Below are positions 1-7,925 of a stretch of 64,000 bases of DNA, piece after piece; the first letter of the stretch is position 1; each line of letters begins with the position of its first letter. The notes under the pieces were generated by a model. It had not been told where the DNA came from. It saw only the letters and a program-made list of their open reading frames with translations, and searched no databases. The position numbers and the translations under genes were made by a program. Source of the stretch: Ktedonobacter robiniae (lineage in GTDB: Bacteria; Chloroflexota; Ktedonobacteria; Ktedonobacterales; Ktedonobacteraceae); assembly GCF_016587375.1 (NCBI RefSeq), contig NZ_BNJG01000001.1:3106001-3170000 (forward strand), in the 5' to 3' direction.

Positions 1-618
1 GTGCTCGTGGAGCGTGTGCGTGCGTTTGTGCGCAAGACAGACCAGGTCTTTGTGTTAGGGGAAAGCTGCTACTTTCTACTGCCTGGGGCCAGGCTGGAGG
101 GCGCGCGCATCGTCCAGGAGCGCCTGTGGCAGGCGCTGCTCTGGCAGGTGCATGAGCAGGAGTTGGACACGGGTGAGGGTCCCATGGTGATGCAAAGCAG
201 CCTGAGGACCTTGCCAGATGCACCACAACGAAGCGGACAACTAGTGCAACTGGCTTTACGTGAACTCCGACAGGCATCGCGTTCCTTTCAGTTCTATCAA
301 CGGCAACTTCTGCATCCACATGAGGCCCTCTCCTCTCCATCTGGACCTGATGACCTTGCTCGCCTGGCTCAACGTATGGGTGTTCCCTATCTTTCCTCGC
401 TTCCAGGCAACCTCCCAGTGCAGGTGCGGAACCTGGTAAGCAAGCAATTGGCGCAAGAGCTTCAGTGTTATCCCCTTGGCTGTGAAGACGATGTCTTGAC
501 GGTCGCGATGGCTGACCCCCGCAATGAGGCCGCCCTGAGCCGTTTACAGCAGGAAACTGGTTTGACGATCTATCCAGTTCTGACAAGTAAGCATGAACTC
601 CAAAGCGTATGGTTGTAG
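1..618 (+). CDS. GGDEF-like / MshEN (type II secretion E N-terminal-like) domain protein, 5' truncated
   Basis: The open frame enters from the window edge and stops at 618, so only the C-terminal 205 residues are visible and the GTG at base 1 is not necessarily a start. Residues 1-100 resemble the end of a degenerate GGDEF domain (a K-T-D-Q-V-F-V-L-G segment followed by a paired helix region). Residues 120-205 look like an MshEN/T2SSE N-terminal domain, with the pattern L-A-x-E-L...L-x-V-A-M-A-D-P-R-N followed by an L-Q-x-x-T-G segment. MshEN domains in other bacteria can bind c-di-GMP; a signalling role here is inference. No partner gene follows on the same strand closely enough to call an operon. 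Confidence 0.5.
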   Translation: MLVERVRAFVRKTDQVFVLGESCYFLLPGARLEGARIVQERLWQALLWQVHEQELDTGEGPMVMQSSLRTLPDAPQRSGQLVQLALRELRQASRSFQFYQRQLLHPHEALSSPSGPDDLARLAQRMGVPYLSSLPGNLPVQVRNLVSKQLAQELQCYPLGCEDDVLTVAMADPRNEAALSRLQQETGLTIYPVLTSKHELQSVWL

Positions 619-763
619 GGATGTTGAAATAAAGCCGCTCCAGTGACTATAATAACCTGAAACATGTCTTGTATACAAGCATGATGTTCTACATTATCCC
701 CTCTCTCCGGCGGTGCGGTTGAACTGTGCCTTAGAGCGATATTTGTCAGAAAGGTTTAACAAC

Positions 764-1687
764 ATGAGGATACTGGTCACGGGTGGAGCTGGTTTTATTG
801 GTTCACATATTGTTGATCACTATATTGTCGCGGGCCACGAGGTGGCCGTGGTCGATAATCTCTGGTCGCATGGGGGTGGCAACCTGGCAAACCTCAATCC
901 ACAGGCACAATTATTTCGCGCCGATATTACCGATGAAGAGTCCCTGGCCCATATTTTTGATGCAGTAAAGCCCGAGGTGGTGTGTCACCAGGCCGCCCAG
1001 CACAGCGTAGCCGTTTCCACAAAGGACCCCAAACTCGATGCGCACGTGAATGTCTTTGGTTTACTTTCTATCCTGAATAACTGTACCCGCGTAGGAACGC
1101 GTAAGATTATCTTTGCCTCCTCGGGTGCGACCTATGGCACGCCTACGCGTTTGCCTGTTGACGAGGATGTAATGCAGCGTCCAGAGTCGCCCTACGGCAT
1201 CACCAAAATGGTCGCTGAGCACTATCTGCGTTACTGGCATGAGGCCAATGGCCTGACGTATACCGCTCTGCGTTATGGCAACGTCTATGGTCCACGCCAG
1301 GACCCGAATGGTGAGGCGGGCGTCATCGCTATTTTTGCCAGGCGCTTCTTAACGCACCAACCTGTGCGCATCGATTGGGATGGCGAGCAGAGTAAAGATT
1401 ATGTCTATGTGGCCGATGTGGCTCGCGCCAATGTGCAGGCCCTTACGCGTGGCGATAACGAGATTTTTTGTATCGGCACGGGTGAGGCGGTCTCGGTCAA
1501 CGGTATTTATAAGACGCTAGCCGCGGTTACTGGCTATGAACCAGAGATTGTGCGCGCTCCCAAGCGTCCTGGTGACCTCTATAAATCGCAATTTAACTGC
1601 GGCAAGGCTGAGCGCATCCTGGGTTGGAAGCCAGAGGTCTCCTTTGAGGAGGGCGTGCGCGCAACCCTGGCCTTCTTCCAACAATAG
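764..1687 (+). CDS. NAD-dependent epimerase/dehydratase (UDP-glucose 4-epimerase-like)
   Basis: This 307-residue extended short-chain dehydrogenase has an N-terminal Rossmann fold with the TGGAGFIGS nucleotide-binding motif at residues 6-14 and the catalytic SPYGITK (YxxxK) motif near residue 140. A cytosolic role in interconverting nucleotide sugars for cell-surface glycans is the family expectation; the exact substrate cannot be read from the sequence. An in-frame GTG exists at 713, but the ATG at 764 has an AAGG ribosome-binding site about 9 bases upstream and places the TGGAGFIG motif at the usual distance from the N-terminus. It is followed by a large inverted repeat that may end transcription. 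Confidence 0.85.
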   Translation: MRILVTGGAGFIGSHIVDHYIVAGHEVAVVDNLWSHGGGNLANLNPQAQLFRADITDEESLAHIFDAVKPEVVCHQAAQHSVAVSTKDPKLDAHVNVFGLLSILNNCTRVGTRKIIFASSGATYGTPTRLPVDEDVMQRPESPYGITKMVAEHYLRYWHEANGLTYTALRYGNVYGPRQDPNGEAGVIAIFARRFLTHQPVRIDWDGEQSKDYVYVADVARANVQALTRGDNEIFCIGTGEAVSVNGIYKTLAAVTGYEPEIVRAPKRPGDLYKSQFNCGKAERILGWKPEVSFEEGVRATLAFFQQ

Positions 1688-1690
1688 CAA

Positions 1691-1804
1691 TTGTAGGGTC
1701 CATGCTGGCATGGACTCAAAGCCTTGCTATGCGAAATGCGACCCTATATGGTGTGCATCCTGCATGTGTCAGGTTATGAGTCCATGCCAGCATGGACCCT
1801 ACAA
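1691..1804. repeat. 28-bp perfect inverted repeat, possible terminator of the epimerase gene
   Basis: Arms at 1691-1718 and 1777-1804 are perfect reverse complements over 28 bases and enclose about 58 bases. Each arm also contains its own small palindrome, CCATGC-TG-GCATGG. A TTTTT run follows the second arm. Unlike the other long hairpins in this window, its loop is long. Confidence 0.7.
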
Positions 1805-1998
1805 CTTTTTGGGTATATCCGCCAGAAATCGGAATGGGTAATTAATTTCCCTATTATTGGGAATAAAATTTCTCACGAAAAATGTTCTCTCTTAATGGTG
1901 ACCTTCTTGCCTGAAAGGTTGCTGTTCAAGGTTTTTTTCTTGCTCTTTACCATAAAGAAGAGGGCGTTTCAGAGTATACATTATGAAGGAGTGAGTAC

Positions 1999-3147
1999 AT
2001 GGCGGATAATCGCAAAGTGCGCGTTGCCATCATTGGTGTTGGAAACTGTGCCAGTTCCCTGGTGCAAGGCGTCCAATATTACCAGAATGCCAAAGAAGAT
2101 GATTTTATCCCGGGCTTGATGCATGTCAACCTGGGTGGTTATCATATCCGAGATATTGAGTTTACCGCGGCCTTTGATATCGATACCAACAAGGTTGGCA
2201 AGGACCTGAGCGAGGCCATCTACCAGGAACCCAATAACACCTATCGTTTCGCGGATGTCCCCTACCTCAACGCCAAAGTGTACCGGGGTATGACGCATGA
2301 TGGCCTGGGAAAATATTTGTCCAAAGTGATCACAAAGGCGCCTGGTTCAACTGATAATATCGCGCAAATTCTTCAGGATACCAAGACCGATGTGGTCATT
2401 AACTATCTGCCGGTAGGCTCTGAGACAGCAACCAAGTGGTATGTTGAGCAGATCTTGCAGGCAGGTGTGGGTATGGTCAACTGCATTCCAGTGTTTATCG
2501 CCCGCGAGGAGTACTGGCAGCAGCGTTTCAAAGAGGCCGGAGTGCCGATTATTGGCGATGATATCAAGAGCCAGGTTGGTGCCACCATTGTGCATCGTAA
2601 GCTAGCGCGCCTCTTCCGTGAGCGTGGTGTCAAGCTTGAGCGCACTATGCAGCTCAATGTCGGCGGTAACACCGATTTCTATAACATGCTGGAGCGCGAG
2701 CGCCTGGAGTCCAAGAAGGAGAGCAAGACCAACGCAGTCACCAGCCAGCTTGACTATGAGCTGGGAGGAGACAATGTGCATATCGGTCCTTCCGATTATG
2801 TAGCCTGGCTTAGCGACCGCAAATGGGCCTATATTCGCCTGGAGGGTCGAACCTTTGGCGATGTGCCCTTGAACGTCGAACTCAAGCTTGAGGTCTGGGA
2901 TTCGCCCAACTCCGCAGGCGTTGTCATTGATGCCGTGCGCCTGGTGAAGCTTGCCATGGATAATGGCATCAGCGGCACACTGGAGGCACCCAGCGCCTAC
3001 CTGATGAAGTCACCATCAGTCCAGTACTCAGACGACATCGCCCGCGACATGACCGAAGCCTTTATCCAGGAGATGGCTGGCGCGCAGAAGGGGCCTGAAA
3101 CCACCCTTGAGCAGGCCAATGGCCACGTGGAGGCCCGACGCTACTAA
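1999..3147 (+). CDS. ino1: myo-inositol-1-phosphate synthase
   Basis: The 382-residue product matches inositol-3-phosphate synthases of the actinobacterial/archaeal type. It has an N-terminal NAD-binding GVGNCASSL motif at about residues 14-22, a central VNYLPVGSE segment near 135-143, [11 protein letters not shown] near 185-195 and [12 protein letters not shown] near 218-230. The enzyme converts glucose-6-phosphate to inositol-1-phosphate with NAD in the cytosol, the first step towards inositol lipids or soluble inositol compounds. The ATG at 1999 follows a GAAGGAG site at 1983-1989. The gene is monocistronic; its last codons run into a dispersed repeat and it is followed by a 32-bp hairpin. 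Confidence 0.95.
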   Translation: MADNRKVRVAIIGVGNCASSLVQGVQYYQNAKEDDFIPGLMHVNLGGYHIRDIEFTAAFDIDTNKVGKDLSEAIYQEPNNTYRFADVPYLNAKVYRGMTHDGLGKYLSKVITKAPGSTDNIAQILQDTKTDVVINYLPVGSETATKWYVEQILQAGVGMVNCIPVFIAREEYWQQRFKEAGVPIIGDDIKSQVGATIVHRKLARLFRERGVKLERTMQLNVGGNTDFYNMLERERLESKKESKTNAVTSQLDYELGGDNVHIGPSDYVAWLSDRKWAYIRLEGRTFGDVPLNVELKLEVWDSPNSAGVVIDAVRLVKLAMDNGISGTLEAPSAYLMKSPSVQYSDDIARDMTEAFIQEMAGAQKGPETTLEQANGHVEARRY

Positions 3148-3167
3148 AGTACGCGTCTACATATGAC
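3136..3167 (+). repeat. Dispersed intergenic repeat, copy A (overlaps the ino1 stop)
   Basis: The 32 bases overlapping the end of ino1 differ at only a few positions from 61608-61639. The shared core reads CGACGCT-R-CT-R-AAG-Y-ACGCG followed by TCTACATAT. Further partial copies are at 52687-52712 (minus) and 48062-48090, and inside the hairpin at 61899-61981. Confidence 0.6.
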
Positions 3168-3184
3168 AAGTTTGGATTGCAAGT

Positions 3185-3251
3185 AAGGATAAATGCTATG
3201 CTGCGCCCTGGCAGCCGGAGGCTGCCAGGGCGCAGCATAGCATTTATCCTT
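3185..3251 (+). terminator. 32-bp perfect hairpin after ino1
   Basis: Arms 3185-3216 and 3220-3251 are perfect reverse complements with a 3-base loop (GGA). There is no T-run, so this is not a classical intrinsic terminator, but its position 38 bases after ino1 fits a transcription end. Confidence 0.7.
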
Positions 3252-3281
3252 GCGAGCGCCGCGGGCGCGAGAAGTCATGCG
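3252..3281 (+). repeat. 30-base tail module abutting the ino1 hairpin
   Basis: The 30 bases directly after the hairpin begin GCGAGCGCCGC-R-GGCGCGAG and are nearly identical to 46249-46278, which sits in the same position after an otherwise unrelated hairpin. The module contains a small GCGCC-GCG-GGCGC hairpin. Confidence 0.7.
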
Positions 3282-3299
3282 GACTAGTAAAAAGAAAAA

Positions 3300-3337
3300 G
3301 GAGGTAGTGTAGAAGAGTTTTCTTCTGCACTACCTCC
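3300..3337 (-). terminator. Intrinsic terminator of csrA
   Basis: On the minus strand, 29 bases after the csrA stop, a 17-bp stem (one G-U) with a 4-base loop is followed by a T-rich run (TTTTTCTTTTT). This is a canonical rho-independent terminator. Confidence 0.85.
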
Positions 3338-3366
3338 TCCTTGTGTATGCGGTCCACGTAATAGAG

Positions 3367-3564
3367 CTAGCGTTGCTGTAGGGGGGAAGAATTCTGTACG
3401 GGTGTCTCGGGCACAGATCGTAGCAGCTCCTCGCGCACGATGCTAACATCTGGAGGGGCGCTAATCCCAATTTTGACGCGCTCGCCTTCAACAGCCAGCA
3501 CCGAAATGTTAATTACACCAGCAAGCACTATACTTTCGCCAACTTTTCGTCGCAATACAAGCAT
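3367..3564 (-). CDS. csrA: Carbon storage regulator CsrA
   Basis: The 65-residue protein has the full CsrA fold signature: MLVLRRKVGESIVL at the N-terminus, VKIGISAPPDVSIVREEL from about residue 31. CsrA dimers bind GGA motifs in mRNA leaders and repress or stabilise messages. The ATG at 3564 is preceded by AGGGAGC. The C-terminal Q/S-rich tail of about 15 residues is longer than the E. coli form. It is the last gene of a minus-strand run after a sigma factor (4235-5119) and a small unknown gene (3751-4053), with 186- and 181-base gaps, so co-transcription is possible but not shown. CsrA often partners with flagellar regulons, but no flagellar gene is in the window. Confidence 0.95.
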   Translation of the reverse strand: MLVLRRKVGESIVLAGVINISVLAVEGERVKIGISAPPDVSIVREELLRSVPETPVQNSSPLQQR

Positions 3565-3750
3565 GCATAGCTCCCTTCATCAGAAGCAAATTCCAGGCGT
3601 CCCTGCGCTGCGAGGCTTCTCAATGCGTGTGCGTGAGGGCGCCGCATTAGTAAAATGGCAAGTCACGATGTGCCCTTACCATTGCCAGTTTCAAACGCAA
3701 GGCCCGTAGACAATGGGTATCGTTCGCACAATCTGCTCATCGATATAAAC

Positions 3751-4053
3751 TTACACGAGATAAGTTTCATTTCTCAGTATACATTCTGCTACAACCATGC
3801 TCTCTACGATGTAGGTACCATTCTGAACTTGTGCCTGAAGTTCTAGAATGCGCTCAGTGCGTCTTTGAACCCCTTCTTCATAGGTGGGCAGGTTATAGAG
3901 AACGACTGCACGGTTTGGGGCCGTATGAAAGATTATCTGCTGTGGGTGGCATGGAAAAGCTTCATGGACAGGTGCCTCCCATGTCGTATAGGATATGACC
4001 CGATTTTCAAGCCGTTTGTGCTCTACATATTCATGCTCAAAACGAGCATTCAT
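3751..4053 (-). CDS. Small hypothetical protein
   Basis: This 100-residue product belongs to no family I recognise. It has no signal peptide or membrane segment, is rich in E, R, H and V, and has a predicted helical stretch (EEGVQRRTERILELQAQVQNG) near residues 58-78 followed by a short beta-like tail. The start is supported by GGAGAG six bases before the ATG at 4053. It lies between a sigma-factor gene and csrA on the same strand, which suggests a regulatory neighbourhood but gives no function. Confidence 0.6.
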   Translation of the reverse strand: MNARFEHEYVEHKRLENRVISYTTWEAPVHEAFPCHPQQIIFHTAPNRAVVLYNLPTYEEGVQRRTERILELQAQVQNGTYIVESMVVAECILRNETYLV

Positions 4054-4234
4054 AATATTCTCTCCGTCGCGTTACTGAGAGGGTACTCTCATTATACCGC
4101 TAACCCCCTCGGGGTGTCTTTATCTACACATTGTTATCGACAACCCAGACGCCTTCATTAGGAGAAAAAACGGTGGAAACTCGGGTCGCTACGAGAATTA
4201 CTGTTTGTGAATATGACGCTCACGCCTACCCTTT

Positions 4235-5119
4235 TTAGTGTGTGCGCGTCGTCTCCATATGATGTTTCCCACCCGAATGGTGGTAGGCATATACGGGCTG
4301 CGTTTCGCCCTCGCTCTTTGCTTTCCCTTGGTCCTTGCTGGGAGCTGTTTCGCCCGTTTGATAGGCGCCCAAGGTCGAGCGGAGCCGTACAAGGGCCTGC
4401 ATACGTAGCTGACAGACGCGAGACTCCGATACATTCATTATACGACTGATTTCCTTCATGGTTAGCTCTTCCTTGTAGTAGAGGGAGAGCAAGAGCTGTT
4501 CACGTGGCGGGAGATGCTGGAGGGCTGTAGAAAGGGCCTGAATTAACTCTTCGCGTTCAACTGCTTCACCGGGATCTTGCTGACTCTCATCCTCTAGCAT
4601 ATCACCCAGAGAGGCGCTCTCATCTTCCTGAATGCTTGATCCCAGCGGGGCATCCAGTGAAAGCACCGAGACGCTCATCTCCGTGAGCATCTGTCGATAG
4701 CGTTCCACGCTGACATCCAGTGCCTTAGCGGCCTCTGCCTCGGTCGCGGGCCGTCCCAGTTGCTGTTCCAGCTCGGCGTGAGTCCGTTCGATCTGGCGGA
4801 TACGTGAAACGGATGAACGAGGAAGCCAGTTCAGTTGGCGGATCTGGTCAATCACGGCTCCACGAATGCGAGGAGTAGCAAAAGCCTCAAAGCGCACTCC
4901 TCGTGATGGATCATAGCGGTCAATCGCGCTGATGAGGCCGATCATGCCATAGCCGATGAGATCCTCGCTATCCATGATACTGGTTGGAGGGATGCCTAAG
5001 CGACCAACCGCGAGACGTACGAGAGGCGCGTACATAGTAATCAATTCATTCCGGAGTTCTGAGCTTTTATGTTCCTGGTATCTTTCCCAGATTTCACTCA
5101 AGGTAGCCGTTGCCTGCAT
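4235..5119 (-). CDS. RNA polymerase sigma factor, FliA/WhiG (sigma-28) family
   Basis: The 294-residue protein shows sigma-70 regions in order. Region 2 is at about residues 20-90 (LVRLAVGRL, DSEDLIGYGMIGLISAIDRYDP, FEAFATPRIRGAVIDQIRQLNWLPR). Region 3 is at 100-150 and region 4 at 195-245 (LPPREQLLLSLYYKEELTMKEISRIMNVSESRVCQL). The RGAVIDQIRQLNWLPR segment is typical of FliA/WhiG rather than RpoD or ECF types. The C-terminal 45 residues are a polar extension not needed for the fold. AAAGGAG lies 12 bases upstream of the ATG. Known relatives drive flagellar or sporulation genes; the neighbourhood does not say which applies here. Confidence 0.92.
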   Translation of the reverse strand: MQATATLSEIWERYQEHKSSELRNELITMYAPLVRLAVGRLGIPPTSIMDSEDLIGYGMIGLISAIDRYDPSRGVRFEAFATPRIRGAVIDQIRQLNWLPRSSVSRIRQIERTHAELEQQLGRPATEAEAAKALDVSVERYRQMLTEMSVSVLSLDAPLGSSIQEDESASLGDMLEDESQQDPGEAVEREELIQALSTALQHLPPREQLLLSLYYKEELTMKEISRIMNVSESRVCQLRMQALVRLRSTLGAYQTGETAPSKDQGKAKSEGETQPVYAYHHSGGKHHMETTRTH

Positions 5120-5228
5120 GGGCTTATTGCCACTCCTTTCAGCAGAAATAATCTCTTTCTGCGCTCTCCTTCTTCTGCTCTTGGTACATAAAGTGTAGTA
5201 GCGATGAGTGGCAGAGGGACATTGACTC

Positions 5229-5282
5229 TAGTCCCTGGTTTGGGCAACAAAAGTCCCTAAGCCATATCCCTCTCTAGGGACT
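5229..5282. promoter_or_regulatory. AGTCCCT repeats / palindrome upstream of the sigma gene
   Basis: AGTCCCTA at 5252-5259 and TAGGGACT at 5275-5282 form an 8-bp inverted repeat, and a further TAGTCCCT lies at 5229. The set lies about 110-160 bases upstream of the sigma-factor start and could be an operator. No regulator is identified. Confidence 0.3.
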
Positions 5283-5344
5283 ATAAAGTTAGGTGTAGAA
5301 TGCCGATAAGGAAAGCTAGAGTAGCACCTTGATGAGAGCGGGGT

Positions 5345-5414
5345 CCAGGGGTAGCGCCCCTGGCGGGGTTTGGGGTGTCCCCAAATTCTTCCCCCTTTTG
5401 CCGCCTACGGCGGC
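5345..5414 (+). repeat. Three consecutive GC-rich hairpins
   Basis: CCAGGGG-tagcg-CCCCTGG (5345-5363), TTTGGGG-tgt-CCCCAAA (5369-5385) and GCCGCC-tac-GGCGGC (5400-5414) follow one another. They lie in the leader of the small gene at 5475 and are unlike the single long hairpins elsewhere. Confidence 0.6.
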
Positions 5415-5474
5415 AGGAAAGACTTGCACACCAGGTTAAAAAGAAGAAAGCAATATAACAAGGAGAAAATGCAT

Positions 5475-5768
5475 ATGTCGAATTCACATGATCCATCAAT
5501 GGGTGGTGATTTTTATGAACAGCCTCACGAGGGGCTTAGGCATTCACCAGCGATGGACCCTGAGGTCTCGGCGAGGGAGATTGCGCGTGAGCAGGTCCTC
5601 CTGCATGCCTTGTTAGAGCAGGGCTTCCTCTGGGATGAAGCCATAAAGCTCATCAGGATGCGTGAGCATTTATATGAGAATACGGAGATGCGCCAGCGCA
5701 TGGCTGAAGATTGTCATATCCAATTTGCTCGTTGGTTGTATGAGCAAGGCGAGTTAAACGAAGAATAA
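5475..5768 (+). CDS. Small hypothetical protein
   Basis: This 97-residue acidic, soluble protein is of unknown family. The open frame extends upstream to 5370, but AAGGAG at 5460-5465 sits 9 bases before the ATG at 5475, which decides the start; an ATG at 5469 is too close to the site. The N-terminal 30 residues are polar and probably disordered. Residues 35-95 are predicted helical (AREIAREQVLLHALLEQGFLWDEA...). Immediately downstream are a tRNA promoter and two tRNA-Ser genes. Confidence 0.6.
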   Translation: MSNSHDPSMGGDFYEQPHEGLRHSPAMDPEVSAREIAREQVLLHALLEQGFLWDEAIKLIRMREHLYENTEMRQRMAEDCHIQFARWLYEQGELNEE

Positions 5769-5785
5769 ATCCGCTCTAAAAGTGC

Positions 5786-5814
5786 TTGTCAAGGCAGGGA
5801 AGATGTGTTATACT
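5786..5814 (+). promoter_or_regulatory. Sigma-70-type promoter of the tRNA-Ser pair
   Basis: TTGTCA (5786-5791) and TATACT (5809-5814) are 17 bases apart and lie just upstream of the first tRNA. Confidence 0.75.
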
Positions 5815-5821
5815 GCGTGGC

Positions 5822-5907
5822 GGAGAGGTGTCAGAGTGGTCGAATGTGCCGCTCTCGAAAAGCGGTAGGGTTAATAGCCCTCGCGGGTTCGAATCCCGCC
5901 CTCTCCG
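5822..5907 (+). tRNA. tRNA-Ser (anticodon CGA)
   Basis: The 86-base class II tRNA has a GGAGAGG/CCTCTCC acceptor stem, a CCGCT/AGCGG anticodon stem with loop CTCGAAA, a long variable arm and T-arm GCGGG-TTCGAAT-CCCGC. The discriminator is G, as serine tRNAs require. CCA is not encoded. Confidence 0.95.
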
Positions 5908-5915
5908 CTTATCCT

Positions 5916-6001
5916 GGAGGAGTCTCATAGTGGTCTAGTGAGCACGACTGGAAATCGTGTAAGGTGATGAGCCTTCGCGGGTTCGAATCCCGCCTCCTCC
6001 G
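5916..6001 (+). tRNA. tRNA-Ser (anticodon GGA)
   Basis: A second class II tRNA starts 9 bases after the first. It has acceptor GGAGGAG/CTCCTCC, anticodon stem CACGA/TCGTG with loop CTGGAAA, the same T-arm as its neighbour, and discriminator G. The two are probably co-transcribed from the promoter at 5786. Confidence 0.95.
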
Positions 6002-6079
6002 CCATCTTACCCCGCATCAAATACTCCGACTAGAATATAGTCGGTTTTTTATTGCCCACAACTTCAGAAACAAGTCACA

Positions 6080-6129
6080 AAGCAAAGGAGGAGCCGGGTG
6101 TCGGGCGACACCCGGCTCCTCCTTTGCTT
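6080..6129. terminator. Long hairpin between the tRNA pair and the CDF gene
   Basis: Arms 6080-6103 and 6106-6129 are perfect reverse complements (24 bases, about 22 paired around a minimal loop). It lies just after the stop of the minus-strand CDF gene and between converging transcripts, so it may act in both directions. Confidence 0.7.
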
Positions 6130-6134
6130 CTCTC

Positions 6135-7658
6135 TTATTCTTCGGGGGGTTCGGTGTGGATCGTCACGGTGTCCAGGTAGGGATGCGCACGGCGTAGCGC
6201 ACGCTTGGTCTCTTCGGCCCAGGTGTGGACCTGGCTGAGCGCAGTGTGTGCCTCGCAGGTAAGATGCAATGTGACATCCAGTGCCTCGGGTGGCGCCAGC
6301 GTTAGAGTCGCTGTGCCGCCGCTCTGCGTCTCTTGCATAGGCGTGTGGGGCGCGACCCTCTGGCTCTGGTAGAGACGTACCTCGTGTGTTCGGCCCGGAC
6401 CCACAATGCTATCGGCGATGCGCGTGATGTCTGTTTGCAGCGACCGGTTCGCGTGCGTGACCTCCTGGCGGTAGGCAATAGTGTTGTCGGGAGCCTCGAT
6501 ATGCGTGGTGACGCGGCGGAGGAGCGCGTTATGCTCCATAACTATCCGCTCAAAGTGGGAGGCCTTGGTATGGGCCTCGCGCAACGTCATATCTGCCTGT
6601 ACCTCTACATCCAGGTCGACTTCGAGCTCGCCATTGACCTTGCGCACATGGATATTATGAGCGTGAATTCCCTGAAGTTCGGCCAGGTAGCGGATCTGGT
6701 CTGCCACACTTTCATTCGGCGATGCAATAGGCTCGATATGCACGATGACATCATATTCGCTCTGTGGCGAGGTGTCGCGCGTCGCTTCGATGGCCTGTTC
6801 CTCAATCACCTCGCTCAAGACGTGCGTCTGTTCGAAGGGCAGCGTACGCGGGGCTGCAATCACAATATCCATAAAATGCTTATTGCCTGCGCGGCGAATG
6901 CGGGTGCGGCGTACCTCAATGACGTTGGGCAGGGCGCGCAGTTGTCTCTGTAGTTTGGGTGCTAACTCGCCTGGGGCCTTATCGAGCAGGGCGTCAAGGG
7001 TCTCACGTATCAGGCGCGTGCTGACCCAGATCACGATGCCAGAGACGCCCAGGGCCGCGACGGCATCGGCCTGGCCTAGCCAGCCTGGCAGGTGCAGGTA
7101 GTTCGCCAGCGCGACGATTCCCAGCCCGATCACCACCACTGCTGAACTCCAGATGTCGGTGCTGAAGTGTAAGGCGTCGGCCTCAAGTGCCTGGCTACCA
7201 TGCTTGCGCGCCGCCTGCATGAGGGCGCGTGCGCGTGTGATATCTACGACAATCGAGGTCAGCATAACGAGAAAGGCCCAGATGCTCACATCGATATGCC
7301 CCTGCTGGAAAAGCAAGCGGCCAGCCGCCTCGTAAATAATCCAGAGCGCGGTCCCAATAAGCAGAAGTGCCTCTATAAAGGCGGAGAGGTTCTCTACCTT
7401 CCCATGCCCATAGTGATGATCCTCGTCGGCGGGCTGGGAGGCGATACGTACAGCGAAGAGCGTCATCAAGGCCGCAACCAGGTCCAGTCCTGAATGTGCA
7501 GCCTCCGCCAGAATGCCCAGGCTCCCCGTCATCAGACCGACAATAAGCTTAAAGCCTGTCAGACCGATGGCGGCCCCTACCGAGGAGAGGGCAACCAGCG
7601 TTTTCTCGCGCTCGGGTCGTGGCGTAGATGTATGAGAAGCGTTTTCGTCTTGCTGCAT
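6135..7658 (-). CDS. Cation diffusion facilitator (CDF) family transporter
   Basis: The 507-residue membrane protein has the CDF transmembrane domain at about residues 20-225 with the two metal-site motifs AHSGLDL (HxxxD) near residue 56 and DALHFSTD near residue 162. It would exchange a divalent metal (Zn, Fe, Mn or similar) for protons at the cytoplasmic membrane; the metal is not readable. The cytoplasmic part is unusually long: a typical C-terminal dimerisation domain (about 230-315) is followed by a second similar domain (320-400) and a further region of about 100 residues, so it is longer than the common 300-residue CDF. A histidine-rich HHYGHGKVEN loop is present. Confidence 0.9.
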   Translation of the reverse strand: MQQDENASHTSTPRPEREKTLVALSSVGAAIGLTGFKLIVGLMTGSLGILAEAAHSGLDLVAALMTLFAVRIASQPADEDHHYGHGKVENLSAFIEALLLIGTALWIIYEAAGRLLFQQGHIDVSIWAFLVMLTSIVVDITRARALMQAARKHGSQALEADALHFSTDIWSSAVVVIGLGIVALANYLHLPGWLGQADAVAALGVSGIVIWVSTRLIRETLDALLDKAPGELAPKLQRQLRALPNVIEVRRTRIRRAGNKHFMDIVIAAPRTLPFEQTHVLSEVIEEQAIEATRDTSPQSEYDVIVHIEPIASPNESVADQIRYLAELQGIHAHNIHVRKVNGELEVDLDVEVQADMTLREAHTKASHFERIVMEHNALLRRVTTHIEAPDNTIAYRQEVTHANRSLQTDITRIADSIVGPGRTHEVRLYQSQRVAPHTPMQETQSGGTATLTLAPPEALDVTLHLTCEAHTALSQVHTWAEETKRALRRAHPYLDTVTIHTEPPEE

Positions 7659-7868
7659 GTCTATCGTTCTTCTATATTCAGTCTACTTGTGTACTCATTT
7701 TTTGGGTTCCACGGGGAAAAGTCGTACATGTTGCCTGCACGGGAACCCAGTGTTTGACGCCTGGGTTATTTTAGACGAAGAAACGCTCATTGTCCAGAGG
7801 CAGGGACAAAAGGCTGAATTTTTAGTTGAGTAAAATTGATAATTAATAGAAATAAAAAGTAGCTACCC

Positions 7869-7921
7869 GGTAATGCGTGAGTGAGGAGCTGGCTCTGCCA
7901 GCTCCTCACTCACGCATTACC
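7869..7921 (-). terminator. 25-bp perfect hairpin after the split YcaQ-like gene
   Basis: Arms 7869-7893 and 7897-7921 pair perfectly over 25 bases with a 3-base loop. It begins 5 bases after the stop of the minus-strand gene ending at 7926. Confidence 0.7.
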
Positions 7922-7925
7922 CACA

